DNA of 15,193 nt. Origin: an uncultured Cellvibrio sp. GTDB lineage: Bacteria > Pseudomonadota > Gammaproteobacteria > Pseudomonadales > Cellvibrionaceae. A program made the position numbers and the translations under genes. Shown piece by piece: positions 7,752 through 15,193 of the stretch (its first letter is position 1; every line of letters starts with the position of its first letter). The stretch spans positions 1 to 15,193 of the forward strand of contig CAMPIG010000065.1 in the NCBI GenBank assembly GCA_946886255.1, written 5' to 3'. The notes beneath the pieces were generated by a model, which was not told the origin of the DNA, made no database searches, and saw nothing but the letters and a program-made list of their open reading frames with translations.

Positions 7752-9062
7752 ATGGAAAACTTTATCCGCCTGTGGCAAGACTCCGGCATCCATCACCTGC
7801 AATCCGGCCAGTTCATCATGCTGCTGGTTGGTTTCCTGTTGCTATTTCTTGCTATCCGTAAAGGCTTTGAGCCGCTGTTGCTGGTACCTATTGGTTTCGG
7901 CTGTATTCTCTCCAACATTCCGGGGGCTGGTTTGTCCTTTACGGCGTTCGAAAGTGCGCTTGCCTTTGGCCATACAGATGTCTACCAAGCGCTCGCCCAG
8001 GCATTGGGTGCGGCACAGGATGTCACAGCGGCTGAATTGGCTGAGCTATACAAAAACGCAACAACAGCTGTACAGGTGCAGACTCACCGGATTGCTGCTG
8101 ACTATGGTTTCAGTGACGGTATGTTGTATGTCTTTTACAAGGTTGCTATTGCCAGTGGTGCCGCGCCCTTGATTATCTTTATGGGTGTTGGGGCAATGAC
8201 GGATTTTGGTCCGTTGCTGGCAAACCCCAAGACGCTGTTTCTGGGCGCAGCAGCGCAATTCGGTATCTTTGCGACGGTGCTTGGTGCGGTGGGTTTATCC
8301 AGTATGGGGTGGATGGATTTTTCGATCGCCGACGCCGCCGCCATCGGTATTATCGGTGGCGCGGACGGCCCGACCGCTATTTATGTGGCCAGCATTCTGG
8401 CGCCGGATTTACTGGGCGCCATCGCTGTTGCCGCCTATTCCTATATGGCCTTGGTACCTCTGATTCAGCCGCCCATCATGCGTGCATTAACGACTAAGGC
8501 CGATCGTCAGATCAAGATGCAGCAGCTACGTGAGGTTTCCAAGCGCGAGAAGATCCTGTTCCCGCTCGTGTTGCTGGTTTTGGTCGCTTTGTTCCTGCCC
8601 AGTGCAGCTGCCCTGTTGGGTATGTTCTGTTTTGGTAACCTGCTGCGGGAGTGCGGCGTAGTAACGCGCCTGAGTGAGACGGCCCAAAATGCACTGATCA
8701 ATATCACCACCATTTTCCTCGGCCTCGCAGTGGGCTCAAAACTGGCAGCAGATAAATTTCTTGATCCCAAAACCCTGGGGATTCTCATCCTGGGGATGCT
8801 CGCCTTCGCGATAGGTACGGCGATGGGGGTGTTGGTGGCCAAATTTATGAACCTGTTGTCAAAAAACAAGATCAACCCGTTGATCGGTTCAGCGGGGGTC
8901 TCTGCCGTACCGATGGCGGCGCGGGTGTCCAACAAAGTAGGCTTGGAAACTGACCCGCACAATTATCTGTTGATGCATGCCATGGGGCCCAACGTAGCGG
9001 GCGTGATCGGCTCAGCCGTTGCGGCTGGTGTCATGATCTCCATGGTATCCGCCATGGGCTGA
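7752..9062 (+). CDS. oadB: Oxaloacetate decarboxylase beta subunit (Na+ pump)
   Basis: Integral membrane subunit that decarboxylates carboxybiotin and moves Na+ out of the cell. It has 436 residues, close to the 433 of Klebsiella, and about nine hydrophobic segments. Key residues sit two positions later than in Klebsiella: Asp205 in [10 protein letters not shown] for Asp203, and Asn375, Gly379 and Ser384 in [13 protein letters not shown] for Asn373, Gly377 and Ser382. [25 protein letters not shown] and [14 protein letters not shown] are also highly conserved. The segment at about 66-125 is the variable one in this family. A ribosome binding site (AAGGAAA) precedes the ATG, and a strong terminator follows the stop. 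The operon lets the cell make pyruvate and a Na+ gradient from oxaloacetate. Confidence 0.97.
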   Translation: MENFIRLWQDSGIHHLQSGQFIMLLVGFLLLFLAIRKGFEPLLLVPIGFGCILSNIPGAGLSFTAFESALAFGHTDVYQALAQALGAAQDVTAAELAELYKNATTAVQVQTHRIAADYGFSDGMLYVFYKVAIASGAAPLIIFMGVGAMTDFGPLLANPKTLFLGAAAQFGIFATVLGAVGLSSMGWMDFSIADAAAIGIIGGADGPTAIYVASILAPDLLGAIAVAAYSYMALVPLIQPPIMRALTTKADRQIKMQQLREVSKREKILFPLVLLVLVALFLPSAAALLGMFCFGNLLRECGVVTRLSETAQNALINITTIFLGLAVGSKLAADKFLDPKTLGILILGMLAFAIGTAMGVLVAKFMNLLSKNKINPLIGSAGVSAVPMAARVSNKVGLETDPHNYLLMHAMGPNVAGVIGSAVAAGVMISMVSAMG

Positions 9063-9081
9063 TAGCAATGACGGTTTTGCG

Positions 9082-9115
9082 AAAGCTCTTTCCGTACACC
9101 GGGAGGAGCTTTTTT
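9082..9115 (+). terminator. Intrinsic terminator of oadGAB
   Basis: AAAGCTCTTTCCG (9082-9094) pairs over 13 bp with CGGGAGGAGCTTT (9100-9112) around loop TACAC and runs into T9110-9115. Two T-G pairs favour plus-strand RNA. It closes the oad operon 20 bp after its stop and separates it from the helicase gene. Confidence 0.93.
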
Positions 9116-9182
9116 GTTTCTCCCCCTTTATTTTGACTACTATGCTTACCAGCATGGTGCTGAGGATTTACCTGTGGAAAAT

Positions 9183-10577
9183 ATGCCATTCGCTAGATTG
9201 ATCAATCATCCCCAACTGCTCAAGGCGTTGGAGAGTCTGGAGTTAGTTCAGGCTACGCCTGTGCAGGAAAAAACTATTCCGGAGATACTGGAAAATAAAA
9301 ACTTACTGGTCAGCGCTAAAACGGGCAGTGGTAAAACTATCGCGTTTTTGTTGCCTGCGTTGCAGAAAATATTGACGGCTACACCATTAAATCCTGTCAG
9401 TACCCGAGTACTGATTCTGAGCCCTACGCGGGAACTTGCACGACAAATCGTAAAAACAACCCAGCAATTGTGCCGCTTCACTGGCATTAAAGTCGCGATG
9501 GTGACTGGCGGCGACGAAATGAAATATCAAAAAGCTTTATTGCGAAAAAATCCTGAAGTGCTGGTGGCAAGGCCAGGTCGTTTGGTGGAACACATCCGCC
9601 ATAAATCGACAGATTTTTCCGGATTGGAAATCCTGGTCCTTGATGAAGCAGATCGAATGCTGGATATGGGGTTGAGTGAAGACGTATTGGCAATTGCAGA
9701 GACCTGCTACCCACAACGCCAGAATTTATTATTCTCTGCAACGCTGGAGCAGCGCGGGCTGCGGCATTTAATCAAGCAAGTGATGCAGGAGCAACCCGCT
9801 GAAGAAATTGCAATAGAAGATACCAATAACCGCATTCAGCAACAGATTATTCTGGCTGATGACGACAAACACAAAGAAAAATTGTTGCTTGCCTTGTTGG
9901 CCCGCTCGACCTATGAAAAAGCGATTGTGTTTACCAATACAAAAATAAAAGCGGCCCAGTTGGATGGTTTGTTACGCTATAACAAATACAGCATCAGTGC
10001 GCTTCATGGTGACATGACCCAGGATCAACGCAAGCGTTCGCTGGATATTTTTCGTCTGGGGCATACGCGTGTTTTGGTAGCCACAGATGTTGCCGCAAGG
10101 GGGTTGGATATTGAAGGTGTCGACCTGATTATCAATATCGATATGGCGCAAAGCGGTGATGATTATACCCATCGTATCGGCCGTACCGGTCGCGCCGAAA
10201 AAAGTGGCCGGGCCGTCTCTCTGGTAGCGGCGAGCGAATGGAATCTTATGAGCAGTATCGAACGTTACCTGAAGGTTAGCTTCGAACGACTTACGATACC
10301 CGGTTTGGTGGCCAGCTACACAGGGCCCAAAAAAGTGAAAGCATCCGGTAAAGCGTCGGGAACCAAAAAGAAGAGGCCGGTTGATGCTAAAGCGCCGGTT
10401 GCCAATAAGGTTAAAGTGCGTGAGAGGGATAAAAAGAACGTTGGTAAACGCCGTGCACCCAGTGCCAATCCAATAAGAGCTGATGAATCGGTAAGCTCAA
10501 CCAAAACACTCGTTGATGGTTTTGCACCCTTACGTCGCAAACGCACTGATACCCATGACCTGGGTGACGAAGACTAA
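9183..10577 (+). CDS. SrmB-like DEAD-box ATP-dependent RNA helicase
   Basis: An ATP-driven RNA-unwinding protein, probably acting in large-subunit ribosome assembly as E. coli SrmB does. From ATG 9183 it has 464 residues. Q-motif region TPVQEKTIP at about 25-33; motif I AKTGSGKT at 45-52; Ia PTRELA; DEAD at 154-157; III SAT at 185-187; V ATDVAARGLDI; VI HRIGRTGR at 330-337. The usual TPGR reads ARPGR, and E. coli SrmB also departs from consensus there. After about 375 comes a basic tail with repeated Lys/Arg; RERDKKNVGKRRAPS resembles the SrmB tail, and NIDMAQSGDDYTHRIGRTGR also fits SrmB. I reject an upstream TTG at 9114 because it lies in the oadB terminator. The ribosome binding site is weak (GTGGAAAAT), and TTGACT at 9133 is a possible -35 without a clear -10. 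RhlE is the main alternative. Confidence 0.9.
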   Translation: MPFARLINHPQLLKALESLELVQATPVQEKTIPEILENKNLLVSAKTGSGKTIAFLLPALQKILTATPLNPVSTRVLILSPTRELARQIVKTTQQLCRFTGIKVAMVTGGDEMKYQKALLRKNPEVLVARPGRLVEHIRHKSTDFSGLEILVLDEADRMLDMGLSEDVLAIAETCYPQRQNLLFSATLEQRGLRHLIKQVMQEQPAEEIAIEDTNNRIQQQIILADDDKHKEKLLLALLARSTYEKAIVFTNTKIKAAQLDGLLRYNKYSISALHGDMTQDQRKRSLDIFRLGHTRVLVATDVAARGLDIEGVDLIINIDMAQSGDDYTHRIGRTGRAEKSGRAVSLVAASEWNLMSSIERYLKVSFERLTIPGLVASYTGPKKVKASGKASGTKKKRPVDAKAPVANKVKVRERDKKNVGKRRAPSANPIRADESVSSTKTLVDGFAPLRRKRTDTHDLGDED

Positions 10578-10987
10578 GTTCCCTCAATTTGTTCTCGTCA
10601 GACTTCTTTTATAAGAGTCATGATCAGCTAAAAATATTTTTTATATTGCGCATTGACCACTTTTAAATTTGAGCATAGTATCAAGTCAAGGTGGCTAAAA
10701 AGAATGCCCCTGAAAATCAACAGGTCGTTCAGATTTGTTGTGCAGGTGTCACAGGCTTGTCATGGTGAAGCTGTAGAAGTTATCCATGATAATCAGTGAT
10801 GGTAATCACTTATCGTTGAAAAAGGGGTGTGGGCGAGGACGCTGGAAGGCACGTGTAATTTGTGTAGAAGTTTGCGTAAAACAGAGCAGGCGTTTGTACC
10901 AGAAATTTTTGAAGATTATTAACTATCAAGAGTTTTCTGAGTGAATCCGCCGAATGTTAACTTTGAACCTGAAGGGGATTTTAACCC
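10578..10987. other. Long gap between helicase and phoH-like gene
   Basis: This 410-bp stretch holds a good promoter at 10653-10681, leaving a leader of about 300 nt to the phoH-like gene. Inside it, ATG 10704 opens a 31-codon frame ending at TGA 10797-10799 (begins MPLKINRSFRF) with AAGGTGG 14 nt upstream, too weak to call. At 10788-10814 GATA-(ATC)-AGTGAT and ATCACT-TATC form an imperfect hairpin around GGTA. I see no intrinsic terminator after the helicase and no known riboswitch. Confidence 0.5.
10653..10681 (+). promoter_or_regulatory. Sigma70-type promoter in the gap before phoH
   Basis: TTGACC (10653-10658), 17-bp spacer, TAGTAT (10676-10681). This close match to consensus lies 306 bp before the phoH-like ATG, so the transcript would carry a long leader or start with something unrecognised. 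Confidence 0.5.
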
Positions 10988-11788
10988 ATGGCGAAAAGAT
11001 CTCACGCTAGACGCAATAACCACCATATGTTCACCGAAGACAATAGCTACCGAAGCTCGAAACACAAGTCATCACGAAAGCAGCGAGACGACGACAACAT
11101 CGTCGAGATCAAATCCCGCTCCCAGCAAGTCGAAACCGCATACTCTCCCCCTCGCTCTCCCCAACCGCTCCGCGCCAAGAATCACGCCCAACAACAATAC
11201 ATCACCGCCATCCAGAATCACGCACTGACGTTCGGCATCGGCCCCGCCGGTACCGGGAAAAGTTATTGTGCGGGTGCGCTGGCGGCGGAGGCATTGGAGT
11301 CCGGACGTATTGAACGGATTATCCTGACGCGGCCGGCGGTAGAGTCGGGAGAAAACCTCGGTTTTTTGCCGGGCGATCTGGACCAGAAATTTTCGGTTTA
11401 TATCGATGCCTTCCGCGATATCCTTAACGAACGCCTTGGCGCCGGCACGGTGGATTATTGCCTGCGTCATGGTCGCATCGTTGCCGCGCCGCTGGCTTTT
11501 ATGCGCGGCAAAACCTTCAACAGCAAAACCTTTGTGATTCTTGATGAAGCACAAAATACCAGCCTTGCGCAGATGAAGATGTTTCTGACGCGCATAGGGG
11601 AAGACTGCAAAGTTGTTATCAATGGCGATGTAAAGCAAAGTGATATTCGCGGTCCCAATGGCCTTGAAGATGCAGTGCGTCGCTTAAGTAATCTACCGAG
11701 TGTTTATGTGCATGAGTTTGAGCGTGAAGATATTGTGCGCAGTGGTCTGGTGCGTGACATTATTGATCGCTACGAGTTAATGGATTGA
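10988..11788 (+). CDS. PhoH-family P-loop ATPase
   Basis: A 266-residue protein of the single-domain PhoH family, an ATPase/helicase-like fold of uncertain role in RNA metabolism or stress. Residues 1-62 are charged, polar and probably disordered, rich in Arg, Lys, Ser and Asp. The ATPase domain starts near 64. Walker A is GPAGTGKS at 85-92, the family segment LTRPAVESGENLGFLPGDL is at about 113-131, Walker B VILDEAQN is at 183-190, and the sensor-like GDVKQSD lies at 213-219. Lack of a PIN domain and the short length separate it from the longer PIN-PhoH toxin-like fusions. An AGGGG motif lies about 12 nt before the ATG. A perfect hairpin follows the stop, so it seems monocistronic. The name PhoH is historical; phosphate control is not shown here. 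Confidence 0.92.
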   Translation: MAKRSHARRNNHHMFTEDNSYRSSKHKSSRKQRDDDNIVEIKSRSQQVETAYSPPRSPQPLRAKNHAQQQYITAIQNHALTFGIGPAGTGKSYCAGALAAEALESGRIERIILTRPAVESGENLGFLPGDLDQKFSVYIDAFRDILNERLGAGTVDYCLRHGRIVAAPLAFMRGKTFNSKTFVILDEAQNTSLAQMKMFLTRIGEDCKVVINGDVKQSDIRGPNGLEDAVRRLSNLPSVYVHEFEREDIVRSGLVRDIIDRYELMD

Positions 11789-11799
11789 TGTAATATTTA

Positions 11800-11828
11800 A
11801 AACGCGCTGCGGCTAACGCAGCGCGTTT
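11800..11828 (+). terminator. Hairpin terminator after phoH-like gene
   Basis: AAACGCGCTGCG (11800-11811) is the exact complement of CGCAGCGCGTTT (11817-11828), a 12-bp perfect stem around loop GCTAA. It lies 11 bp after the stop codon. Only three T residues follow the GC stem before CCTCCC, so the U-run is short. Confidence 0.75.
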
Positions 11829-11902
11829 CCTCCCACCTCTCTTGTATTCCCGCACATCAATGGGCATGCTGTGGTTTTTCATCACGTCGATTTTTATTAC
11901 CC

Positions 11903-12697
11903 ATGCTGTGTTTTATTTGCCCGTTGTGTCGCGAACCCTTAATTGAAAATCCGCAAGGTTTGAGTTGTTGCCGTGGACATCAGTTTGATCGTGCGCGCGA
12001 AGGTTACTTTCATTTATTACCCGCCCACCATAAAAATTCCCGCCAACCGGGTGATGCCAAGCTACAACTCCAGGCGCGTCGCCGTTTTCTTGCCGCTGGT
12101 TTTTTTTCGCCATTGGTGAATGCATTGCAAAGTCATCTTCCGACGAACACACAATGTGTTCTGGATATCGGTTGTGGCGAAGGCTACTTCACCAATCACT
12201 TGGCTACACTGCTGGATACCTCTGCGCAGGTTTACGGTATTGATATAGCAAAAGAGGGAGTACGGCTAGCGGCCAAAGGCAGCCGTGCGTTCTATGCCGT
12301 TGCTTCCAGTTATGCCTTGCCCATTGCGGATCACAGTATCGACGTTATCACGCGCGTTTATGCCCCCAGCAAAGACACCGAGTTGGTGCGTGTGCTGAAA
12401 CCCGATGGGCGACTCATCATTGTTACGCCGGGGCAAAACCATCTACTGAATTTACGTCAAACGCTTTACCAGCAAATTCGCCCGCATCCAGAGCCTCAGG
12501 CACCTGAGGGGTTTGTATTGCAGGAGACTCACCAACTCAGTTTTGAACTGGGTATATCTGCCGGTCCGCTCACGGAATCCCTGTTACAGATGACGCCCTT
12601 CGCCTGGCGATTAAATGAAGACGCGACTCGGGAAATGGTTGCAACCGGTTGGCGGGATCAGGCGGATTTTCACGTAAGCATTTATCACCGGGTTTGA
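11903..12697 (+). CDS. rlmA: 23S rRNA (guanine(745)-N1)-methyltransferase RlmA
   Basis: Adds a methyl group from S-adenosylmethionine to N1 of G745 in 23S rRNA helix 35. The 264 residues match the usual size of about 269. The N-terminal zinc finger has ligands Cys6, Cys9, Cys22 and His26 (CPLC, then CRGHQFD). Next come REGYFHLLPAHHKNSRQPGD, the family signature, and the Rossmann domain with motif I VLDIGCGEGYF at 86-96 and the acidic end of strand 2 at YGIDIA. YAPSKDTELVRVLKPDG and LLQMTPFAWR are typical of RlmA. The alternative TlrB/RlmAII (G748) is known from Gram-positives; the gammaproteobacterial context favours G745. The ribosome binding site is weak. It is a single gene, followed by a MITE-like insertion. 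Confidence 0.94.
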   Translation: MLCFICPLCREPLIENPQGLSCCRGHQFDRAREGYFHLLPAHHKNSRQPGDAKLQLQARRRFLAAGFFSPLVNALQSHLPTNTQCVLDIGCGEGYFTNHLATLLDTSAQVYGIDIAKEGVRLAAKGSRAFYAVASSYALPIADHSIDVITRVYAPSKDTELVRVLKPDGRLIIVTPGQNHLLNLRQTLYQQIRPHPEPQAPEGFVLQETHQLSFELGISAGPLTESLLQMTPFAWRLNEDATREMVATGWRDQADFHVSIYHRV

Positions 12698-12756
12698 AAC
12701 TTTACCAAAGCCTGCTTGCGCTCACCGCAAAAACGCGGCAGTCTAGCCGATGTTAA

Positions 12757-12925
12757 GGAACCTCTGAAAAATGTTGGCGAGGTAGCCAGCGCAAGGCAAA
12801 AACAGGTGAAAAACGGTGGGACCGACCCTCGGGTTTATACGGAGTAAATGAGCATTTTGAACGGTCCCCGCTGCGGCCTGTTTTTAACACCGCGATGGCA
12901 ACGCAGGTAATTTTTCAGAGGTTCC
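12757..12925. mobile_element. MITE-like palindromic element with 16-bp terminal inverted repeats
   Basis: The ends GGAACCTCTGAAAAAT (12757-12772) and its exact complement (12910-12925) are perfect 16-bp inverted repeats. Inner blocks are mirrored almost symmetrically: AAAAACAGG at 12798-12806 with CCTGTTTTT at 12877-12885 (41 and 40 bp from the ends), and GGGACCG at 12818-12824 with CGGTCCC at 12862-12868. The whole 169 bp can fold into one long imperfect hairpin. It has no transposase frame, which fits a non-autonomous miniature element. The flanks are TTAA and GTAG, sharing only TA, so no clear target duplication is visible. It ends 31 bp before the PhoD-like start and may affect that gene's transcription. 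I cannot name a parent IS. Confidence 0.75.
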
Positions 12926-12955
12926 GTAGGAGTCAGGGAATAACAGGGAGGCTTT

Positions 12956-14449
12956 ATGACAGCAATAGCAGATTACAACACCAAGACCGGCCAATGGATG
13001 TTGGTGATCCATCGAGTCACGGCGACCAGCGCGGAGGTCTGGGTGGGCACTTTATTTCCCACATTGAAGATGCCCTTGCATGCGCAGGTTGAGTTGGTGT
13101 TGCCGGATGGTTCGACGCGCATCCATCCGATTGTGAAAGTGGACTGGCAGCGCCCCTTTCGCAAAGTTAATCAACGTTTTTATGTGCTTTGTCGTTTTGA
13201 TGGTCTTCAACCTGCAACCCGGTATCGGGTGGTTTTCTCCCGCCGAATTGAAGCGATTCCCTGTTTAATTGAGGAAGCCTGGCAACCCTTGCGCTCGGGT
13301 TGCTTTGACACCTTGCCCATCCGTATCCCCGAAAAAGGCTGCAAACCCTTTACCATTGGCCTCGGTAGCTGCTTCTACAACCATCGCGATGGCGGGCAAG
13401 CGGCGGCGGCCTATCGCACGCTTTACGAACGGGGACCGGATGATGTCCGGCCGGATATCACCGTGCTGGCTGGCGATCAGGTGTATCTGGATATCGGTTT
13501 TGATTCACTTTCCCTGCTCAATACGGAAATCCGCCAGCGCATTGCTGACGATTATGCGCTGCACTGGCAGGCGTTAGGCAGCATCTTTGGTTGTGGGGGA
13601 ACCTGGATGTTGCCGGACGATCATGAATACTGGAATGACTATCCTTTTTACGATGGGTTGATTCCTGCCTTGTTAGCGCTAAAGCTGGCGCGCGTGAGAA
13701 GCACCTGGACCGCGTCGGCTAGCGATGGCGTGAAGAATATCCAACGTTCCCCTTTGGTAGAAACCTTTTCCGTTGGCAATGACTTGTCGGTTTGCTTGGC
13801 AGACTTGCGTTCCCATCGCAGCAAACACCAATTTATTTCCCAGGAGGGCTTTGTACAACTGGTGTCCTGGGCTCGTTCCTTGCGCTCTCCCGGTGTATTG
13901 GTAATTCCGCAATTACTGATTGATGAGGAAGATAAATGCGAGCGTAACCTGCTGAGTTTTTCCCGCCAATATCGTGAGCTGCTGCAGGCTTTGGCGCATA
14001 CCGGTAACGATATTGTCGTGCTCTCGGGTGACGTGCATTTTGGACGGATTGCCCGGGTGAACCTGGGCAACAATGGCGGTCGCCTGATTGAGATAGTCTC
14101 TTCACCTATGTCTAACCTTACCGGCTTAAATGGCATCGCCACATCTGAAGCAAGATCCAGCCCGGATTTTTTTCCGGATCCGCGCGCGATCCGCATCCCG
14201 GAGTGGGTGCCAGCCAAAGTCACTTATGACAAGTCTTTTCAGGTGAAAAGCAAACCGGGTTTTCTGATGTCAGCCTACCCTAAAGCGCGCACCGGGGAGC
14301 ATTTTATGACCGTGAGCTTCAGCCGCTTGAACACAGGCGAGATAGAGTTATCGGTCAACGCTTGGCGGATTCGTGAACGCTGTAAGCCGGATAACCTTCC
14401 CATCAACGATTTTGAACAGCCTTTCAGGATGATTCTGCGAAAGGTCTGA
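12956..14449 (+). CDS. PhoD-like metallophosphatase, no signal peptide
   Basis: A 497-residue protein of the PhoD/alkaline phosphatase D-like superfamily, which hydrolyses phosphate mono- or diesters with bound metals. Residues about 15-125 look like the N-terminal beta domain. The catalytic domain follows: GLGSCFYN at 135-142 with Cys139, VLAGDQVYLD at 170-179 with Asp174 and Tyr177, WMLPDDHEYWND at 217-228 with Asp222 and His223, and VVLSGDVHFGRIA at 354-366 with Asp359 and His361. The metal-site set is complete. Unlike classical PhoD there is no Tat or Sec signal, so the protein is probably cytoplasmic and its substrate is unknown. The ribosome binding site is strong (GGGAGG, five bases before the ATG). 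It stands alone, with a MITE-like element just upstream. Confidence 0.88.
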   Translation: MTAIADYNTKTGQWMLVIHRVTATSAEVWVGTLFPTLKMPLHAQVELVLPDGSTRIHPIVKVDWQRPFRKVNQRFYVLCRFDGLQPATRYRVVFSRRIEAIPCLIEEAWQPLRSGCFDTLPIRIPEKGCKPFTIGLGSCFYNHRDGGQAAAAYRTLYERGPDDVRPDITVLAGDQVYLDIGFDSLSLLNTEIRQRIADDYALHWQALGSIFGCGGTWMLPDDHEYWNDYPFYDGLIPALLALKLARVRSTWTASASDGVKNIQRSPLVETFSVGNDLSVCLADLRSHRSKHQFISQEGFVQLVSWARSLRSPGVLVIPQLLIDEEDKCERNLLSFSRQYRELLQALAHTGNDIVVLSGDVHFGRIARVNLGNNGGRLIEIVSSPMSNLTGLNGIATSEARSSPDFFPDPRAIRIPEWVPAKVTYDKSFQVKSKPGFLMSAYPKARTGEHFMTVSFSRLNTGEIELSVNAWRIRERCKPDNLPINDFEQPFRMILRKV

Positions 14450-14465
14450 TCCTCATCCAAGCCAG

Positions 14466-14503
14466 TGGCGCCGAAGTAATATTGTGTAATTGCTATGGCG
14501 CCA
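14466..14503 (+). terminator. Two-part hairpin after the PhoD-like gene
   Basis: TGGCGCC (14466-14472) pairs with GGCGCCA (14497-14503) and, after a 2x2 internal loop, AGTAAT pairs with ATTGCT (one T-G) around ATTGTGTA. It starts 17 bp after the stop. The downstream T-run is poor (ATTTCCTTATT), so termination is likely but not certain. Confidence 0.45.
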
Positions 14504-14593
14504 ATTTCCTTATTCAATTCGTACCTTGATGGACAGATAAAGCGCATAAATCAGCTTATCTGGTTATATCAGGTAAACGCGTAATTACAATTA

Positions 14594-14623
14594 TTGTGAA
14601 CCAGGTGGAATATAAGGTATCAT
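14594..14623 (+). promoter_or_regulatory. Promoter of TolC-like gene with overlapping palindrome
   Basis: TTGTGA (14594-14599), 18-bp spacer, TATCAT (14618-14623), then a GC-rich discriminator (CTCGCGCC). The palindrome ACAATTATTGT (14587-14597) covers the first bases of the -35, a position suited to a repressor. The transcription start would be about 190 nt before the ATG. Confidence 0.45.
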
Positions 14624-14820
14624 CTCGCGCCAAAATGATGTAGATTTGAGCGACATGATTGTTTGTTGAGCAATCCTCCAGGACGGTAATGACGGGTCGG
14701 ACCCGAGCAACCTGATCGCCATTTTCCCCTACGCCCTTAATCTAACCTCGGTGCTGCTTTATACAGCTCAGGCAGGATACTGGCGTTTCCAGCAATATCA
14801 GTAACAACAGGAATAAGTGG

Positions 14821-15193
14821 ATGAGCAACCTGCAAACCCGTGGTTATCGCAGCCAATTTCTCCAGGTCGTATCGGTGGTTATGGCGGCTTTGACCGGTGC
14901 CGCTGTGCTGACAACGACTGCCGCCCAGGCGCAGGAAACAACCACAATACGCGAGGTGGCCCTGCAAGCGATCGAAACCAATCCCGAAGTACAAGCCAAC
15001 TGGCATGCTTTTCGAGCCGCCGCCGAGGATGTCAGTGTGGCACGGGGTGGTTATCTGCCCTCCGTGGATTTGACCGCGGCGGCTGGCAAGGCAAGCCGTG
15101 ATTACGACGGTCGCGGCAGTTATGACAGTGGTCAGGCCGGCATTTCATTAAGCCAGATGTTGTTTGATGGCTTTCGCACCAGCAGCCAGGTGA
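14821..15193 (+). CDS. TolC-family type I secretion outer membrane protein (3' end beyond window)
   Basis: The first 124 residues of a TolC-like outer membrane channel. A signal peptide runs to about Ala37, with hydrophobic core VVSVVMAALTGAAVL and cleavage at AQA-QE. The mature start TIREVALQAIETNPEVQANW and the segment RAAAEDVSVARGGYLPSVDL are typical of the first helices of TolC/LapE-type proteins, and AGISLSQMLFDGF is the first beta-strand region. AGGA lies eight bases before ATG 14821; an overlapping GTG at 14817 is in another frame. TolC proteins of this subtype often serve type I export of large repeat-rich adhesins with an ABC transporter and a membrane fusion protein; those partners would lie beyond the right edge, so the role is inference. 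Confidence 0.9.
   Translation, partial: MSNLQTRGYRSQFLQVVSVVMAALTGAAVLTTTAAQAQETTTIREVALQAIETNPEVQANWHAFRAAAEDVSVARGGYLPSVDLTAAAGKASRDYDGRGSYDSGQAGISLSQMLFDGFRTSSQV

Larger units (their letters stand above)
14450..14820. other. Intergenic region before the TolC-like gene
   Basis: No gene is supported in these 371 bp. In order they hold a long hairpin (14466-14503), a second inverted repeat (CAGATAA at 14534-14540 with TTATCTG at 14556-14562), the palindrome ACAATTATTGT (14587-14597), a promoter (14594-14623) and a leader of about 190 nt. The leader contains CGGGT-CGG-ACCCG (14693-14705), itself flanked by CAGG and CCTG. I could not fit it to the c-di-GMP or guanidine riboswitches. Confidence 0.5.

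Noticed and set aside
9114..9182. TTG start 23 codons upstream for the helicase
   Set aside because: The TTG lies in the T-run of the oadB terminator and lacks a ribosome binding site. The extra residues have no family counterpart, so ATG 9183 is preferred.
10941..11228. 95-residue plus-strand frame overlapping the start of the phoH-like gene
   Set aside because: It is out of frame with the Walker-motif protein, starts at GTG without a ribosome binding site, and its composition is that of a shifted frame.
11072..11638. 188-residue minus-strand frame opposite the phoH-like gene
   Set aside because: It is a shadow of the Walker A/B-containing gene on the plus strand.
12757..12925. The palindrome as a simple rlmA terminator
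   Set aside because: It is far longer than a terminator, has perfect distal inverted repeats and two mirrored inner blocks, and has no T-run after the stem.
13648..14223. 191-residue minus-strand frame opposite the PhoD-like gene
   Set aside because: It overlaps conserved catalytic segments of the real gene and has no recognisable domain or ribosome binding site.
14660..14720. c-di-GMP or guanidine riboswitch in the TolC-like leader
   Set aside because: The hairpin CGGGT-CGG-ACCCG and nearby bases lack the conserved cores of GEMM and mini-ykkC/ykkC-III as I remember them.
1..15193. CRISPR array, defence island or prophage
   Set aside because: No spaced direct repeats, Cas genes, integrase or phage structural genes were seen on either strand.

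Overview
The window reads as chromosomal DNA of a gammaproteobacterium. The evidence is the Na+-pumping oxaloacetate decarboxylase operon in the order oadG-oadA-oadB, a DusC-type tRNA dihydrouridine synthase, an SrmB-like DEAD-box helicase, an RlmA-type 23S rRNA methyltransferase, and enterobacterial-like tRNA-Ser(GGA) and tRNA-Arg(ACG). A Cellvibrio-like member of the Cellvibrionales is my best guess, but that rests on general impression and not on a search. Most genes are housekeeping. I see no CRISPR array, no prophage and no defence island.

Layout. The left edge (1-2670) holds two minus-strand genes: a membrane-anchored class III adenylate cyclase with a MASE2-like sensor, cut off by the window edge, and a one-TM-segment coiled-coil protein of unknown function. 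Diverging from these is a YdjA-like nitroreductase gene (2827-3389) broken by an apparent one-base deletion. Two tRNA genes follow (3465-3818), each with its own sigma70-type promoter and intrinsic terminator. A third strong terminator at 3981-4012 has no gene assigned to it. dusC lies on the minus strand (4214-5230).

The oadGAB operon (5641-9062) is preceded by a roughly 130-nt leader with a possible 17-codon reading frame and hairpins, and it ends at a 13-bp-stem terminator. Its three products together couple decarboxylation of oxaloacetate to Na+ export. Next come the helicase (9183-10577), a roughly 410-bp gap with a good promoter and a possible 31-codon ORF, a PhoH-family ATPase (10988-11788), and rlmA (11903-12697). 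The helicase and RlmA, with DusC and the tRNAs, form a loose cluster of RNA and ribosome functions, although they are separate transcription units.

A 169-bp MITE-like imperfect palindrome with perfect 16-bp terminal inverted repeats (12757-12925) is inserted between rlmA and a PhoD-like metallophosphatase gene that lacks a signal peptide (12956-14449). The right edge begins a TolC-family type I secretion outer membrane protein (14821 to the edge) behind a roughly 200-nt leader and a promoter overlapped by a short palindrome. The parts most worth a second look are non-coding: the MITE-like element, the oad leader, the orphan terminator, and the 10.6-10.99 kb and 14.45-14.82 kb gaps.
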